DNA of 64,000 bases from contig NZ_CP146092.1 of the NCBI RefSeq assembly GCF_037023145.1, positions 1,919,208-1,983,207 of the forward strand, in the 5' to 3' direction. Below, in pieces: positions 26,372 through 34,463 of the stretch (the first letter of the stretch is position 1; each line of letters opens with the position of its first letter). The position numbers and the translations under genes are program-made. The stretch is from Ralstonia sp. RRA (GTDB lineage: Bacteria; Pseudomonadota; Gammaproteobacteria; Burkholderiales; Burkholderiaceae). The notes under the pieces are model-generated. The model did no database searches, was not told where the DNA came from, and saw only the letters and a list, made by a program, of their open reading frames with translations.

Positions 26372-26842
26372 ATGCGTATAGGTAGGCGCGCACGCGGCTT
26401 CACGCTGCTGGAGATGCTGGTGGTGGTGGTCATCATCGGCATCGTGATGGGGGCGGTGGTTGTCAATGCGCAACCGAGCCAACGCACGGTGCTGGAACAC
26501 CAGGCGCAGCGCCTGATCTTTCTGCTGCAGGCGGCGCATGACGAAGCGCGCCTGCGCTCGCAACCCATCGTGTGGGAGGCCACGCCCGAGGGCTACCGCT
26601 TCCTCATCCGTGAGCACGATGCCTGGCAGCCGCTTCGCGACGATGTGCTACGCGCGGGCCAATGGCGCCAGCCGTTGTCTGCGCTGTCGCTCATGCAGGT
26701 AGGCCGCCCCGCGCAGTCGGGCAGCGTGCGCGTGCTGTTCGGCCGCGAAGCCATCGAGGCGCCCATCACCCTGCGCATGGCCGTCGATGCTGCACAGGTC
26801 GATATCGTCACCACTGGCCCGAGCCGCTATGTCGTGCAATAG
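26372..26842 (+). CDS. gspH: Type II secretion minor pseudopilin GspH
   Basis: Minor pseudopilin, 156 residues. The prepilin peptidase site is RARG/FTLLEMLVVVVIIG, with Glu at +5 of the mature protein and a hydrophobic N-terminal helix. The remaining part is a small beta-rich domain with AQRLIFLLQAAHDEARLRSQPIVWE, which fits GspH. It follows gspF by 2 bases and its end overlaps gspI by 14 bases. Confidence 0.88.
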   Translation: MRIGRRARGFTLLEMLVVVVIIGIVMGAVVVNAQPSQRTVLEHQAQRLIFLLQAAHDEARLRSQPIVWEATPEGYRFLIREHDAWQPLRDDVLRAGQWRQPLSALSLMQVGRPAQSGSVRVLFGREAIEAPITLRMAVDAAQVDIVTTGPSRYVVQ

Positions 26843-27239
26843 GCCCGGGCGGCGGCGCGCTGCCGGCTTCACGTTGCTGGAAGTGCTGGTGGCGCTGGTG
26901 ATCGTGGCCGTGGCGCTCGGTGCCTGCCTGCGGGCGACCGGCTTGCTGGCCGATTCCAGCGCCGGCATGCGCGAGCGTACGCTGGCGCAATGGAGCGCCG
27001 CCAACCACCTTGCGCGCATGCGCTTGGCCAACGTGGTACCACCGCCAGGGCTGCATCGCACATCGTGTGGCCAGGGGCGTATTGCGCTTACATGCGAGGA
27101 CATCGTCATCGTGCTGGAGAACCCCGTATTCCATCTGGTCGTCGTCTCCGTTTACCGAGAAGGCGAAGGGTTGGAGACGCGCGTGCGCCTCGCGCAAGTG
27201 GCCACCGTGCTGGCCGATACCTCCAATCAGGCCTTCTGA
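26829..27239 (+). CDS. gspI: Type II secretion minor pseudopilin GspI
   Basis: Minor pseudopilin, 136 residues, that together with GspJ and GspK forms the tip of the pseudopilus. The cleavage site is RRAAG/FTLLEVLVALVIVAVALG. The mature part has the short GspI pattern with WSAANHLARMRLANVVPPPG and ends ATVLADTSNQAF. The ATG at 26829 overlaps the end of gspH and the TGA is shared with the gspJ start (TGATG). Two cysteines in SCGQGRIALTCED may form a disulfide. Confidence 0.86.
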   Translation: MSCNRPGRRRAAGFTLLEVLVALVIVAVALGACLRATGLLADSSAGMRERTLAQWSAANHLARMRLANVVPPPGLHRTSCGQGRIALTCEDIVIVLENPVFHLVVVSVYREGEGLETRVRLAQVATVLADTSNQAF

Positions 27240-27862
27240 TGCTGCGCCCCCGCGCATCCGCCGGCTTCACCCTCATCGAGATGGTGATCGCCATCACCAT
27301 CCTCGCAATCATTGCGCTGATCTCGTGGCGTTCGCTGGACGGCATCATTCGTGGCCAGCATCGGTTGACAGAAAGCCTGGAAGAGACGCGCGCCATCGAC
27401 CGCCTGTTCGAGCAGCTCCAGACGGATTTTGGCGAGGCCGTGCGCGACGACGATCTTGGCCAGCCCACCGTTGTGTTTGGTGATGGAGACTTGCGCATCG
27501 TGCGCATGCTGCGCGACGCGCGTCAGCCGATCCGCTGGCAGGTGGTGCGCTATCGCGTGGACGGTGGCTCGCTCATCCGCGAAGCTTCAGCGCCGCTCAA
27601 CGAACGCGGCCCCGCACGCGAAGCGCTGAATGCCACATTGCCGGAGCGACTGACGCTGGTGGAGCACACGTCGGCGCTGCAAGTACGTGGGTGGACGACA
27701 CAGGGGTGGCAGGCATTGTCGGCGGACGCATCGCGCTCCGCATCTGCCGTGGCGGTCCCCGGCATGCTGTGGCGGATAACCCCCAACGCCGTGACAGGCC
27801 TGGAAGTGACGGTGATGGTCAACGACGCGCCCTATACCAAGGTCGTTCTAGCGGATCTGTAG
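27239..27862 (+). CDS. gspJ: Type II secretion minor pseudopilin GspJ
   Basis: Minor pseudopilin, 207 residues, with cleavage site ASAG/FTLIEMVIAITILAIIALIS followed by SWRSLDGIIRGQHRLTESLEETRAIDRLFEQL (two pieces), the typical GspJ opening. The ATG at 27239 shares a base with the gspI stop; the frame is open further upstream but inside gspI and without a site. It ends 15 bases before the stop of the convergent gspK, so gspK cannot be transcribed from the same promoter. Confidence 0.88.
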   Translation: MLRPRASAGFTLIEMVIAITILAIIALISWRSLDGIIRGQHRLTESLEETRAIDRLFEQLQTDFGEAVRDDDLGQPTVVFGDGDLRIVRMLRDARQPIRWQVVRYRVDGGSLIREASAPLNERGPAREALNATLPERLTLVEHTSALQVRGWTTQGWQALSADASRSASAVAVPGMLWRITPNAVTGLEVTVMVNDAPYTKVVLADL

Positions 27863-27877
27863 CGTGCGGCTCCCGCT

Positions 27878-28846
27878 TCAACCATCAATGCCTGGCATGG
27901 CCGGCTCGCGCACCCACAGCACTGAGGTGCGGTAACGCTCGCCGATGCCCTCGCGCAGAATCAACGCATCCAGCGAGCGTGTAGCCCGCCCGTTGCGCAG
28001 CCGGCTGTGCGCGATGAAGTAGCGACTGCGCGTTTCCAGCAGGATGTCACCTTGCTCAGCTAGACCGGGTGCGATGGCCTTCAGGCGGTTGGTGAGATCC
28101 CCCATATCGCGAAACCATGCCCTGTCGCGACTCGACACCAGCGCTGCGGCCTGCCCCGGCGACAGGCCATGGATCGTCGCAGCCAGGACCTCCGCCCCCG
28201 CAGTGTTCAGGTTGACCGACGTAGGCTCGGGCAGCACAACCACATAGGGTGCGAGCTTGCGCACACCGTCGGCCGTGTAGCCCGGAATACGCACTAGGTC
28301 TTCCGGCTGGGCGAGCGCAAATGCGGACGAGCCCTTTGCATCAAAACTGCGCAGAATGGTGGTGGCCGTCAGCATCGCCAACGACGGATCGAGATCGGCT
28401 TTCGCCAGTAATTGCTGGTACACACGCACGCCTTCCGGCCGAATGCCAGGCGGCTTTCCCCCTTCCGCCGCCGTCACCAATGTGTTGAGGTTAAAGCGGG
28501 CCTGCGCATCTTCGATGTAGCCGTCGACGCGCATGTCACCTGCAGCATCGAATGCTTGCATGCCCGTCTTGCCCAGCACGCCGGCAACGGGCAAATCATT
28601 GACGGGCGATGCCCAGCGCTGGCCGAGATGATCGACGGGCGTCGTACGTGCGTTCTCGCGCAGCAGCATGCGTGCCCACTCCACGGAAGCTCGCTGCATC
28701 CACACCGTGTCGGTACGCAGGCGTTGCACCTCCACCGTGCGAATGGCCGCGCGCTGGCCTGCGAACATCGTCGCCACCAATGTCACCGCCATCGCCACTA
28801 CCAGCAATGCGGTGACGACAGCCGCGCCGCGCTCACGGCGCATCAT
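27878..28846 (-). CDS. gspK: Type II secretion minor pseudopilin GspK (opposite strand)
   Basis: GspK-like tip pseudopilin, 322 residues, the usual size. The N-terminus RRERG/AAVVTALLVVAMAV has the class-typical lack of Glu at +5. Internal segments such as YIEDAQARFNLNTL, SVNLNTAGAEVLAATIHGLSPGQAAALVSSR and the alpha-domain match the family. Unusually it is on the minus strand, convergent with gspFHIJ, and forms a coupled pair (ATGA overlap) with an unrelated upstream gene. In standard gsp operons K directly follows J on the same strand, so a local inversion or separate recruitment is implied. Confidence 0.88.
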   Translation of the reverse strand: MMRRERGAAVVTALLVVAMAVTLVATMFAGQRAAIRTVEVQRLRTDTVWMQRASVEWARMLLRENARTTPVDHLGQRWASPVNDLPVAGVLGKTGMQAFDAAGDMRVDGYIEDAQARFNLNTLVTAAEGGKPPGIRPEGVRVYQQLLAKADLDPSLAMLTATTILRSFDAKGSSAFALAQPEDLVRIPGYTADGVRKLAPYVVVLPEPTSVNLNTAGAEVLAATIHGLSPGQAAALVSSRDRAWFRDMGDLTNRLKAIAPGLAEQGDILLETRSRYFIAHSRLRNGRATRSLDALILREGIGERYRTSVLWVREPAMPGIDG

Positions 28847-29586
28847 GCCTCGGCCCGGCGCAGATAGGTCCAGAACGCACCCACGTCTTCTGCGTTCACG
28901 GCGGGCTGTGCTTCTTCCAGATACGTCTGCGACAAGCTCACCTCCTCCATGTGGAACAGATGCTGTTGCGACGGCAGCAGCGTCGCGCGCGGGTGCGTAT
29001 AGTGCGCGCGAAAGAAACGCGGTGGCGACCGGCGCGGCGTATGCAAGTCGTGCACATCACGCACAGACGAGTCGAACCAGAAATGCAGCCATCGCCCGCC
29101 GCGCTGCCGTCCCGCCAGAATGAAGCCTGCATACGACAGCAGGATGTACGGCACGCTCGCGGGCTTGAGTTCTTCGTACGCCCATAGATTGCGTGCGGAC
29201 GCATAGTCGAGCAAGGCAATGAAACGCGCCATGGATAGCGTAGGCGCATGGTGTGGCCGCTTCATGAACGCAAAGTGCCACTGCCATTGCGTGAGAAAGC
29301 GCTCGCGGTTGCGCTGCGCGAGTACGGCATCCGCTTGCTGTTCGACCGTGATGTCGGACGGCGCCTCGCCATTGCGCACGAGCGGGCAGCACAGCCGCTC
29401 GCCGCTGATATGGCTGAAGCGCGGCTTGAGCTTGTCGCTCTTCGAGCCAATCACATACAGCGCCCCATGACAGATCGGACAACGTGCGCGCGGCACATGC
29501 TCCGCCTTTGCCAGATAGGCAAACTCCTCGAGATACATCGCTACCGTCAACATACGCTCTTCGGTCGGATGCAAAGCCAGGTTCAT
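28843..29586 (-). CDS. Uncharacterised protein with zinc-ribbon-like CPIC...CC motif, coupled to gspK
   Basis: Cytosolic-looking protein of 247 residues that I do not recognise as a named family. Residues 36-39 are CPIC and about 30 residues later comes FSHISGERLCCPL, so four Cys and one His could bind zinc; the FSH...CC pattern recalls CoiA-like competence proteins and nuclease-associated zinc ribbons. The rest is aromatic and basic, with no signal peptide or membrane segment. A GAGG site 8 bases before the ATG at 29586 supports the start (MNLALHPTEERM). Its end overlaps the gspK start by four bases, so the two are expressed together. Confidence 0.7.
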   Translation of the reverse strand: MNLALHPTEERMLTVAMYLEEFAYLAKAEHVPRARCPICHGALYVIGSKSDKLKPRFSHISGERLCCPLVRNGEAPSDITVEQQADAVLAQRNRERFLTQWQWHFAFMKRPHHAPTLSMARFIALLDYASARNLWAYEELKPASVPYILLSYAGFILAGRQRGGRWLHFWFDSSVRDVHDLHTPRRSPPRFFRAHYTHPRATLLPSQQHLFHMEEVSLSQTYLEEAQPAVNAEDVGAFWTYLRRAEA

Positions 29587-30080
29587 GAACGGACCTCATG
29601 GTTGAATGGTTCTGCAGCGCCCCCCTTCATATGTTGCATTGCGTGGTGCCCTGTGTCCTGCTCTACTTTGGAGCGAGATCAAAAGACAACACGCATCCCT
29701 GGCAAATACGCCATGGCTTGTATTCAATTGAATTTCAATCAGAATGCAGTCATACAATTCAATTGTTCGAATTGCATTCCCCATTCATGCATGGCGCAAT
29801 GCCTTGCGTCTGTCACGTGTGAAACTCAAACGCACAGTCCGCCTCTAATTGACGAACGGCGACCTGCAAAACCGCACACTACTTATATTCCACGGCTTTC
29901 ATTCCGCAGAAACTCATGACGAGAACGCATGAGCTATCGCCATCGCTTTTTCATCTGCTTATCCCGTCTGATTCACACCTGGCATCAATACTTTGCATGC
30001 CGGTGTGAGTTCATTCCTGAGTGCACATCGGCAAACAACACAACTTGTATTTGCTGATCCCTATTCCTCTGGAGCACTCC
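29587..30080. other. Low-GC intergenic region upstream of the PstS-like gene
   Basis: This 494-base gap is clearly more AT-rich than its surroundings. It contains two neighbouring palindromes (29722-29779, listed separately). No convincing gene is present: the open frames crossing it lack recognisable folds and start signals. The final 60 bases include the ribosome-binding site GGAG (30071-30074) of the PstS-like gene. Confidence 0.75.
29722..29779. promoter_or_regulatory. Tandem and nested palindromes upstream of PstS-like gene
   Basis: ATTCAATTGAAT at 29722-29733 is a perfect 12-base palindrome. ACAATTCAATTGT at 29754-29766 is a second, and it is nested inside GAATGCA (29742-29748) and TGCATTC (29773-29779). 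The region is AT-rich against a GC-rich background and sits about 300 bases before the secreted protein gene and about 140 bases before the divergent unknown gene. It may be an operator array or nucleoid-protein site; the binding factor is unknown. Confidence 0.5.
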
Positions 30081-31301
30081 ATGAAGCTGAAGCAAGTCAT
30101 GATTCAAGCCGCCTGCGCCACACTGGCCCTGGGCACGGCAGCGGTGGCCTTTGCCGGTACGCAACCGAACCCGAATCCGCAAACCCCTGTGGTGGTCGGT
30201 GGTGGCGCATCGCTGCCTGAGTTCCTGTACGGCTCGGAAATCGCCGCGTTCGGCCCGAACCACATCTATGCCGTGACGGGCAGCGGCGCTGGCAAGACCG
30301 CCCTGCTGACCAACGCTCCGACTGCCTTCAACAACGCCTACCAAACGCCGCGCTCCGACACGACTGTGCACTTCGCCGGTAGCGACTCGGTGCTGAGCAG
30401 CACGGAAATCAACACCTACAACACGAACCGCCGTCCCACGGAAGGCAACCTGGTGCAGATCCCGTCGGTCGGCACGCCGGTCGGCATCCCGTTCAAGAAG
30501 GATGGTCTGAGCGCGGTTACGCTGAACGACGACCAACTGTGCGGCATCTTCTCGGGCCAGATCACCGATTGGAGCGCTATCGATAGCTCGGTTTCCGGCA
30601 CGATCAAGGTCGTCTACCGTTCGGACAGCAGCGGCACGTCGGAAATCTTCACGCGCCACCTGAACGCCGTTTGCACGAGCGGCGGCAACTCGAACGTCGC
30701 TTTCGTGGTGAGCACGAAGTTCTCCGACAGCTTCCCGGGCGGTTTCCCGAGCAACTTCGTGGGTGGCAACCTGAGCGCAGGTGTACGTGATGGCGTGGCA
30801 ACCGGTAACGCAATCGGTTACCTGAGCCCCGACTACATCAACACCACGCTCGCCCCGAGCTCGGGTGTTGCCACGCAAAACCTGGCCGCCGCTTCGCTGA
30901 CCAACGCAACCGACGGTCTGGACTATCAACCGACCTCCTCCAACACCACGCAGGCACTGCTTTCGCTGCCGGCAGTGGGCTCCGACCTGTCCAAGCCCGA
31001 AAGCTGGGCGCTGACGGTCGCTACCCCGGCCGCTGGCTACCCGATCTCGGGCTTGACGTACCTGGACCAAGTCCAGTGCTACAAGGACGCCACGGTGCAA
31101 AGCAAGATCCTGGGTTTCCTGGATCGTCACACGACGTACTCGGGTACGAACGACAACCGTCCGCTGATCCGCAACAACGGTTTCGCTCCGCTGCCGACCA
31201 CGCTGGTCAGCGCCATCCGTGACAACCTGATCAACAACGTCAACGGCAAGAACGTCAACATCGGCAACACCACGGCTTGCGCAGGCAAGGCTGGTCGTTA
31301 A
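30081..31301 (+). CDS. PstS/DING-like secreted phosphate-binding-type protein
   Basis: Exported protein of 406 residues. The signal peptide is residues 1-25 (MKLKQVMIQ ... VAFAG). The mature part has the PstS-like fold: VVVGGGASLPEFLYGSE at the N-terminus, GSGAGKTALL, HFAGSDSVLSSTE, VGIPFKKDGLSAVTLNDDQLCGIFSGQITDWSAID (in parts) and YRSDSSGTSEIFTRHLN, which contains the SGTSE phosphate-contact loop. No PstCAB transporter genes are nearby, so it is probably a free secreted or surface protein of the DING/PstS-like type rather than part of an importer. Its position between a dispersed type II secretion set and the two-partner-secretion operon makes it a candidate substrate of the former; this is inference. 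RBS GGAG 6 bases before the ATG; a strong terminator follows. Confidence 0.85.
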   Translation: MKLKQVMIQAACATLALGTAAVAFAGTQPNPNPQTPVVVGGGASLPEFLYGSEIAAFGPNHIYAVTGSGAGKTALLTNAPTAFNNAYQTPRSDTTVHFAGSDSVLSSTEINTYNTNRRPTEGNLVQIPSVGTPVGIPFKKDGLSAVTLNDDQLCGIFSGQITDWSAIDSSVSGTIKVVYRSDSSGTSEIFTRHLNAVCTSGGNSNVAFVVSTKFSDSFPGGFPSNFVGGNLSAGVRDGVATGNAIGYLSPDYINTTLAPSSGVATQNLAAASLTNATDGLDYQPTSSNTTQALLSLPAVGSDLSKPESWALTVATPAAGYPISGLTYLDQVQCYKDATVQSKILGFLDRHTTYSGTNDNRPLIRNNGFAPLPTTLVSAIRDNLINNVNGKNVNIGNTTACAGKAGR

Positions 31302-31347
31302 TCGATAGCGACATTGGCAGCGGTTCGCCGCTGTCGCGAGGTTTAAG

Positions 31348-31369
31348 CCCGGCATTGCCGGGTTTTTTT
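31348..31369 (+). terminator. Rho-independent terminator after the PstS-like gene
   Basis: CCCGGC-ATT-GCCGGG (31348-31362) is followed directly by seven T. It lies 47 bases after the stop codon and separates the convergent PstS-like gene and YbjN gene. Confidence 0.9.
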
Positions 31370-31416
31370 CATGGTCGTGCAAACGCTGCAGCATCAAAGC
31401 AGAACGACGGATTGCA

Positions 31417-31902
31417 TTACTGCGCGACGGCTTCCGTGGACTGAGCTGCGTTTACATCCGATGCAACGGCCTGTGCTTCCGGCTCATCGCGGTAGTTGCG
31501 CAGGTAGACGAAGAACTCGCCCATCATCTGCATCCACAAGCGGATCTGCATGGCCAAGTGCTCGTTGGAGATGCCGCCAGCGGCGATCACGTCCATCTCC
31601 AGCACAACAAAATCACCGTGCTGTGCGAGACGCGCAAAACGGCGCGAACGGTGCCAATCAGCAATCAGCCCGTCGGGCAGCGTGCCACCCTGCACACGCA
31701 GCGGGCAGCTCAGCGTGAAGTCTGCATAGTGATCTGGCTCGATGGCGTTGCCCCACAGAATCTGGAAGCTGATTCCATGGCTGGCGCTGGTCAGATGGGT
31801 GATGCCACCTTGCTCGATGGCAGTTACGGCGCCGCCGGCCGCCTTGATGGCGTCAGACACATCGGTGGGGGAAAGGGTCGTCAGCATGGACATGGTGGTC
31901 AT
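31417..31902 (-). CDS. YbjN domain-containing protein, last gene of TPS/Exb locus
   Basis: Cytosolic protein of up to 161 residues with the YbjN fold, related to type III secretion chaperones. It has an alpha-beta pattern with VSDAIKAAGGAVTAIEQGG, TSASHGISFQILWGN, RRFARLAQHGDFVVLEMDV and IRLWMQMMGEFFVYLRNY. Three ATG codons (31902, 31893, 31887) are possible starts; none has a clear ribosome-binding site, so translation may be coupled to the gene 30 bases upstream. It is the final gene of the long minus-strand series. A chaperone-like role for the secretion locus is possible but not shown. Confidence 0.75.
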   Translation of the reverse strand: MTTMSMLTTLSPTDVSDAIKAAGGAVTAIEQGGITHLTSASHGISFQILWGNAIEPDHYADFTLSCPLRVQGGTLPDGLIADWHRSRRFARLAQHGDFVVLEMDVIAAGGISNEHLAMQIRLWMQMMGEFFVYLRNYRDEPEAQAVASDVNAAQSTEAVAQ

Positions 31903-31931
31903 GTGCGTGGATAAATCGGAGAAGGAAAAGC

Positions 31932-32636
31932 TCAGGGCGCCTTCGGCGCTTCTGCGTGCGGTGCGGAGGCTTCAGACGCGGGAGCAGGCGCGGCAACTGC
32001 GCGCGGATCAAAGCGGCCGTCGTACAGCTTGTCGCCATACTCCTGCGCGATCTGCTCATACTTGACACGCGACTTGGTGGCAAACGGCTGGCGTGCGGCG
32101 ATGACGGTGGTCACGTCCATCGACTCGTAGGCGTTGAGGACTTCCTGGCCGACGGCATAAAGCTTGGCGTTCTTGGCCTCGCATTGTTGCAGGGCGTTCT
32201 GCTGCGTGGCGGTTGCGGTGGCCAGCTTCTGGCGCTCCGCTTCACTGGCGCGGGCGCGGCGCAGCAACTCATCGTATGCGGCGCGCAGCTGCGTGATCTG
32301 CGTGTTGGCCTTGTCGGCTACGGTTTGGGCTTCACGATGGGCGGCGGCGCTGCCTTCGCTCAGCTGACGCGTGCGAGCACGCTCCGCGTCAAGCTGGGCG
32401 CGCAAGTCGGTCAGTTCCTTCTTGGAGGCATCGGATGCGGGCGCGTTGGCGCCACCGCCCGCCTGCAGTTGGGCGAGCTGCGCCTGTGCCTGCTGAAGCT
32501 GCGTGGTGGTGGCGCGCAACTGCGTGCGCAAACGCTCTTCCATGCTGGGCTGCTGCGCCGACACAGCACAGGGGGCCAGAGATGTCGCCGCCAACAACGC
32601 CAACATCACCCGTGAAGCCATTCGGTTCTCGTCCAC
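31932..32636 (-). CDS. Exported coiled-coil protein of the TPS/Exb locus
   Basis: Predicted periplasmic protein of about 234 residues. A signal peptide ends near AVSAQQ, followed by a long coiled coil (residues about 30-165), rich in Gln/Ala/Arg with LRTQLRATTTQLQQAQAQL and LDAERARTRQLSEG, then a short compact part with EVLNAYESMDVTTVIAARQPFATKSRVKYEQ and a Pro/Ala tail. I prefer the GTG at 32636 because AAGGGGG sits right after the porin stop and 4 bases before it; the ATG at 32621 is the alternative and lacks a spaced site. No named family is recognised. The position between porin and YbjN suggests a periplasmic scaffold. Confidence 0.75.
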   Translation of the reverse strand: MDENRMASRVMLALLAATSLAPCAVSAQQPSMEERLRTQLRATTTQLQQAQAQLAQLQAGGGANAPASDASKKELTDLRAQLDAERARTRQLSEGSAAAHREAQTVADKANTQITQLRAAYDELLRRARASEAERQKLATATATQQNALQQCEAKNAKLYAVGQEVLNAYESMDVTTVIAARQPFATKSRVKYEQIAQEYGDKLYDGRFDPRAVAAPAPASEASAPHAEAPKAP

Positions 32637-32646
32637 GTCGCCCCCT

Positions 32647-34422
32647 TTAGAACTTGGCGTTGAAGTCGAGCTGCAGCGTGTCGATCGACAGGCGCGGGCC
32701 GGTGACTTCACGCGTGGAGATCCAGCGGCCGGTGAACCACGCGTTCTTGTCCACCGCGTACGAACCGCCGAAGTAGTAGCCGCGTGCATTGGTACCGCCG
32801 CCGTGGAAGGTGGGGTCGTTGTAGCCGTCTGGCATGGAATCCGCCTCGATGCGCTTGTAGCCGGCGATGACGTTCCAGTCGCCGCGCGCGCTCGGCGCCG
32901 GCTTGCCAAAGGTGGCCTGGAACATGTACGCATTGCCGCCACTGTGGAAGTCCGACCGATTCGTACCGCCGGTGCCACCGAAGTTGTTGACGATGCCGCC
33001 CGGCCCAGCGTGCTGCCACATCTTGTCGGCGTCGTACGCCAGGTTGCGGATGTAGTTGGCGTCGAAGCGCAGGCCGTAGTTGCCCATGACCTTGGTGTCC
33101 CAGCGCGCGTTCAAGTCCAGCAGGCGGAACTCGGATGCCAGGCCCACATACTGCGGCTGCGGCGTGTTGGCCGGGTCCAGCGGGTTGAGCGCGATATTGC
33201 GCAGGAGCATCAACGTGTTGCCCTTCTGCATGAAGGCCGGACGCGACCAATCGGTGCTGCAGTTGTCCAGCCCTGAATACAACGCGCACGGTTGCGACAC
33301 CTGCCCCGTGACGTTGTTGAAGTTGTAGTAGCCCACTGCACCACGCACCGTGTTGCGCGAATCCACTTTCCACTCCGCGCCAGCCTGTGCGGCAAACAGC
33401 CACTTGTTCTCGCTGGAACTCTTGTTCTGGCTGCGGCTCGGGAAACCGTCTGCCGAATACTCCAGCGGGATCACGCCGGCGGTACCGAACACGGTGATGG
33501 TGTCGCCGCGCAGTGTCTTGCTGAAGTTGGCGGCAATGCCGTCAAAGTTCAGGTCTTGCGAGAACAGCAGGTCGGTCGACCAGAATGGATTGGCGAAGCG
33601 GCCGCCCGTGATCGTCACCCAGTCGGCCGGCTTGTGCGAGATCCATGCCTGATCCAGCCACACGTTCTTCTTGCCCTGCGCGGTGCCCAGCAACTGCGTG
33701 GTCGACACGGGGTTGTTGTCGCTGCCCGAGGCCAGACGGATGCCGGCCTGCGTGCTCTCGGAGATGTCTGCAAAGACGCCCAGCCGCGCCCGCACACGCC
33801 ATTGGTTGCGGCGGTTCTGCGAGGTGTTGAGCAGCGGCGGCAGCTTGGTATTCGTGTTGGTGTTGACATCGAAACCAGTACCGGCGTTGATGGCTGCCCA
33901 GTCGATTTCGATGTTGCTGTTCTGGTTGGACAGGAAGCGCGATTCGTTGCGCACGCGCACGTCGCCTTCCACGCGGATGCCCTGCGTCCAGGCGGGAATG
34001 GCATCGGGCGCAGCCCAGCGCTCGGTCTTGGCTTGGGCCAGCACCTCGCTCTTGACCTCGTCGCGAATCTGGTCGCGCACGGTCTGCGGCACGTAGGGCA
34101 CGCGCACGTCACCGGGCTCGGCTTTCACGCCTGCCGTTTGCGTAGGTTGAGCAGCCTGCGCGGCCACCTGGCGCTGAAGTTGCTGCGTGGCTTGCGCTTC
34201 GGCACGCGCTTGCGCGAGCAGCGCTTCGCCGACGTCTTTCTTGAGTGCGCCGCTCTGGATCAGGCCGCGGATGAGCTTGACCATCGTGGTTTCGCCCGTG
34301 GCAGCTTGCGCGTGCACGCTGCCCGACGCGATCAACAGGCCGACAGCCGATGCCAGTGCTGCGGCACGGAATGGGTGGGTAACGGGGTTGAGTGCCATGT
34401 TGTTGGAAGAAGTGCGTTGCAT
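32647..34422 (-). CDS. Putative outer-membrane porin (Porin_5-like) of the TPS/Exb locus
   Basis: Outer-membrane beta-barrel of 591 residues. A signal peptide ends in SVHAQA, followed by a helical/coiled periplasmic segment (VKLIRGLIQSGALKKDVGEALLAQARAEAQ) and then a barrel with alternating aromatic strands and a C-terminal LDFNAKF ending in Phe, the usual outer-membrane assembly signal. It resembles the family of putative porins found with ExbB/ExbD/TonB genes. It lies 41 bases after tonB and 10 bases before the coiled-coil gene. It has no TonB-dependent receptor plug domain or TonB box that I can see, so how TonB would act on it is open. The start is chosen at the first ATG; the second at 34398 is also possible. 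Confidence 0.82.
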   Translation of the reverse strand: MQRTSSNNMALNPVTHPFRAAALASAVGLLIASGSVHAQAATGETTMVKLIRGLIQSGALKKDVGEALLAQARAEAQATQQLQRQVAAQAAQPTQTAGVKAEPGDVRVPYVPQTVRDQIRDEVKSEVLAQAKTERWAAPDAIPAWTQGIRVEGDVRVRNESRFLSNQNSNIEIDWAAINAGTGFDVNTNTNTKLPPLLNTSQNRRNQWRVRARLGVFADISESTQAGIRLASGSDNNPVSTTQLLGTAQGKKNVWLDQAWISHKPADWVTITGGRFANPFWSTDLLFSQDLNFDGIAANFSKTLRGDTITVFGTAGVIPLEYSADGFPSRSQNKSSSENKWLFAAQAGAEWKVDSRNTVRGAVGYYNFNNVTGQVSQPCALYSGLDNCSTDWSRPAFMQKGNTLMLLRNIALNPLDPANTPQPQYVGLASEFRLLDLNARWDTKVMGNYGLRFDANYIRNLAYDADKMWQHAGPGGIVNNFGGTGGTNRSDFHSGGNAYMFQATFGKPAPSARGDWNVIAGYKRIEADSMPDGYNDPTFHGGGTNARGYYFGGSYAVDKNAWFTGRWISTREVTGPRLSIDTLQLDFNAKF

Positions 34423-34463
34423 GCTGGAATGCCGGCCCGCCCTGGCGCGCCGGCGTGTCGTTG

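Noticed and set aside
29810..29830. Possible Pho box (CTGTCAC...) before the PstS-like gene
   Set aside because: Only one 7-base half resembles the CTGTCAT repeat; the second half at the required 11-base spacing does not match.
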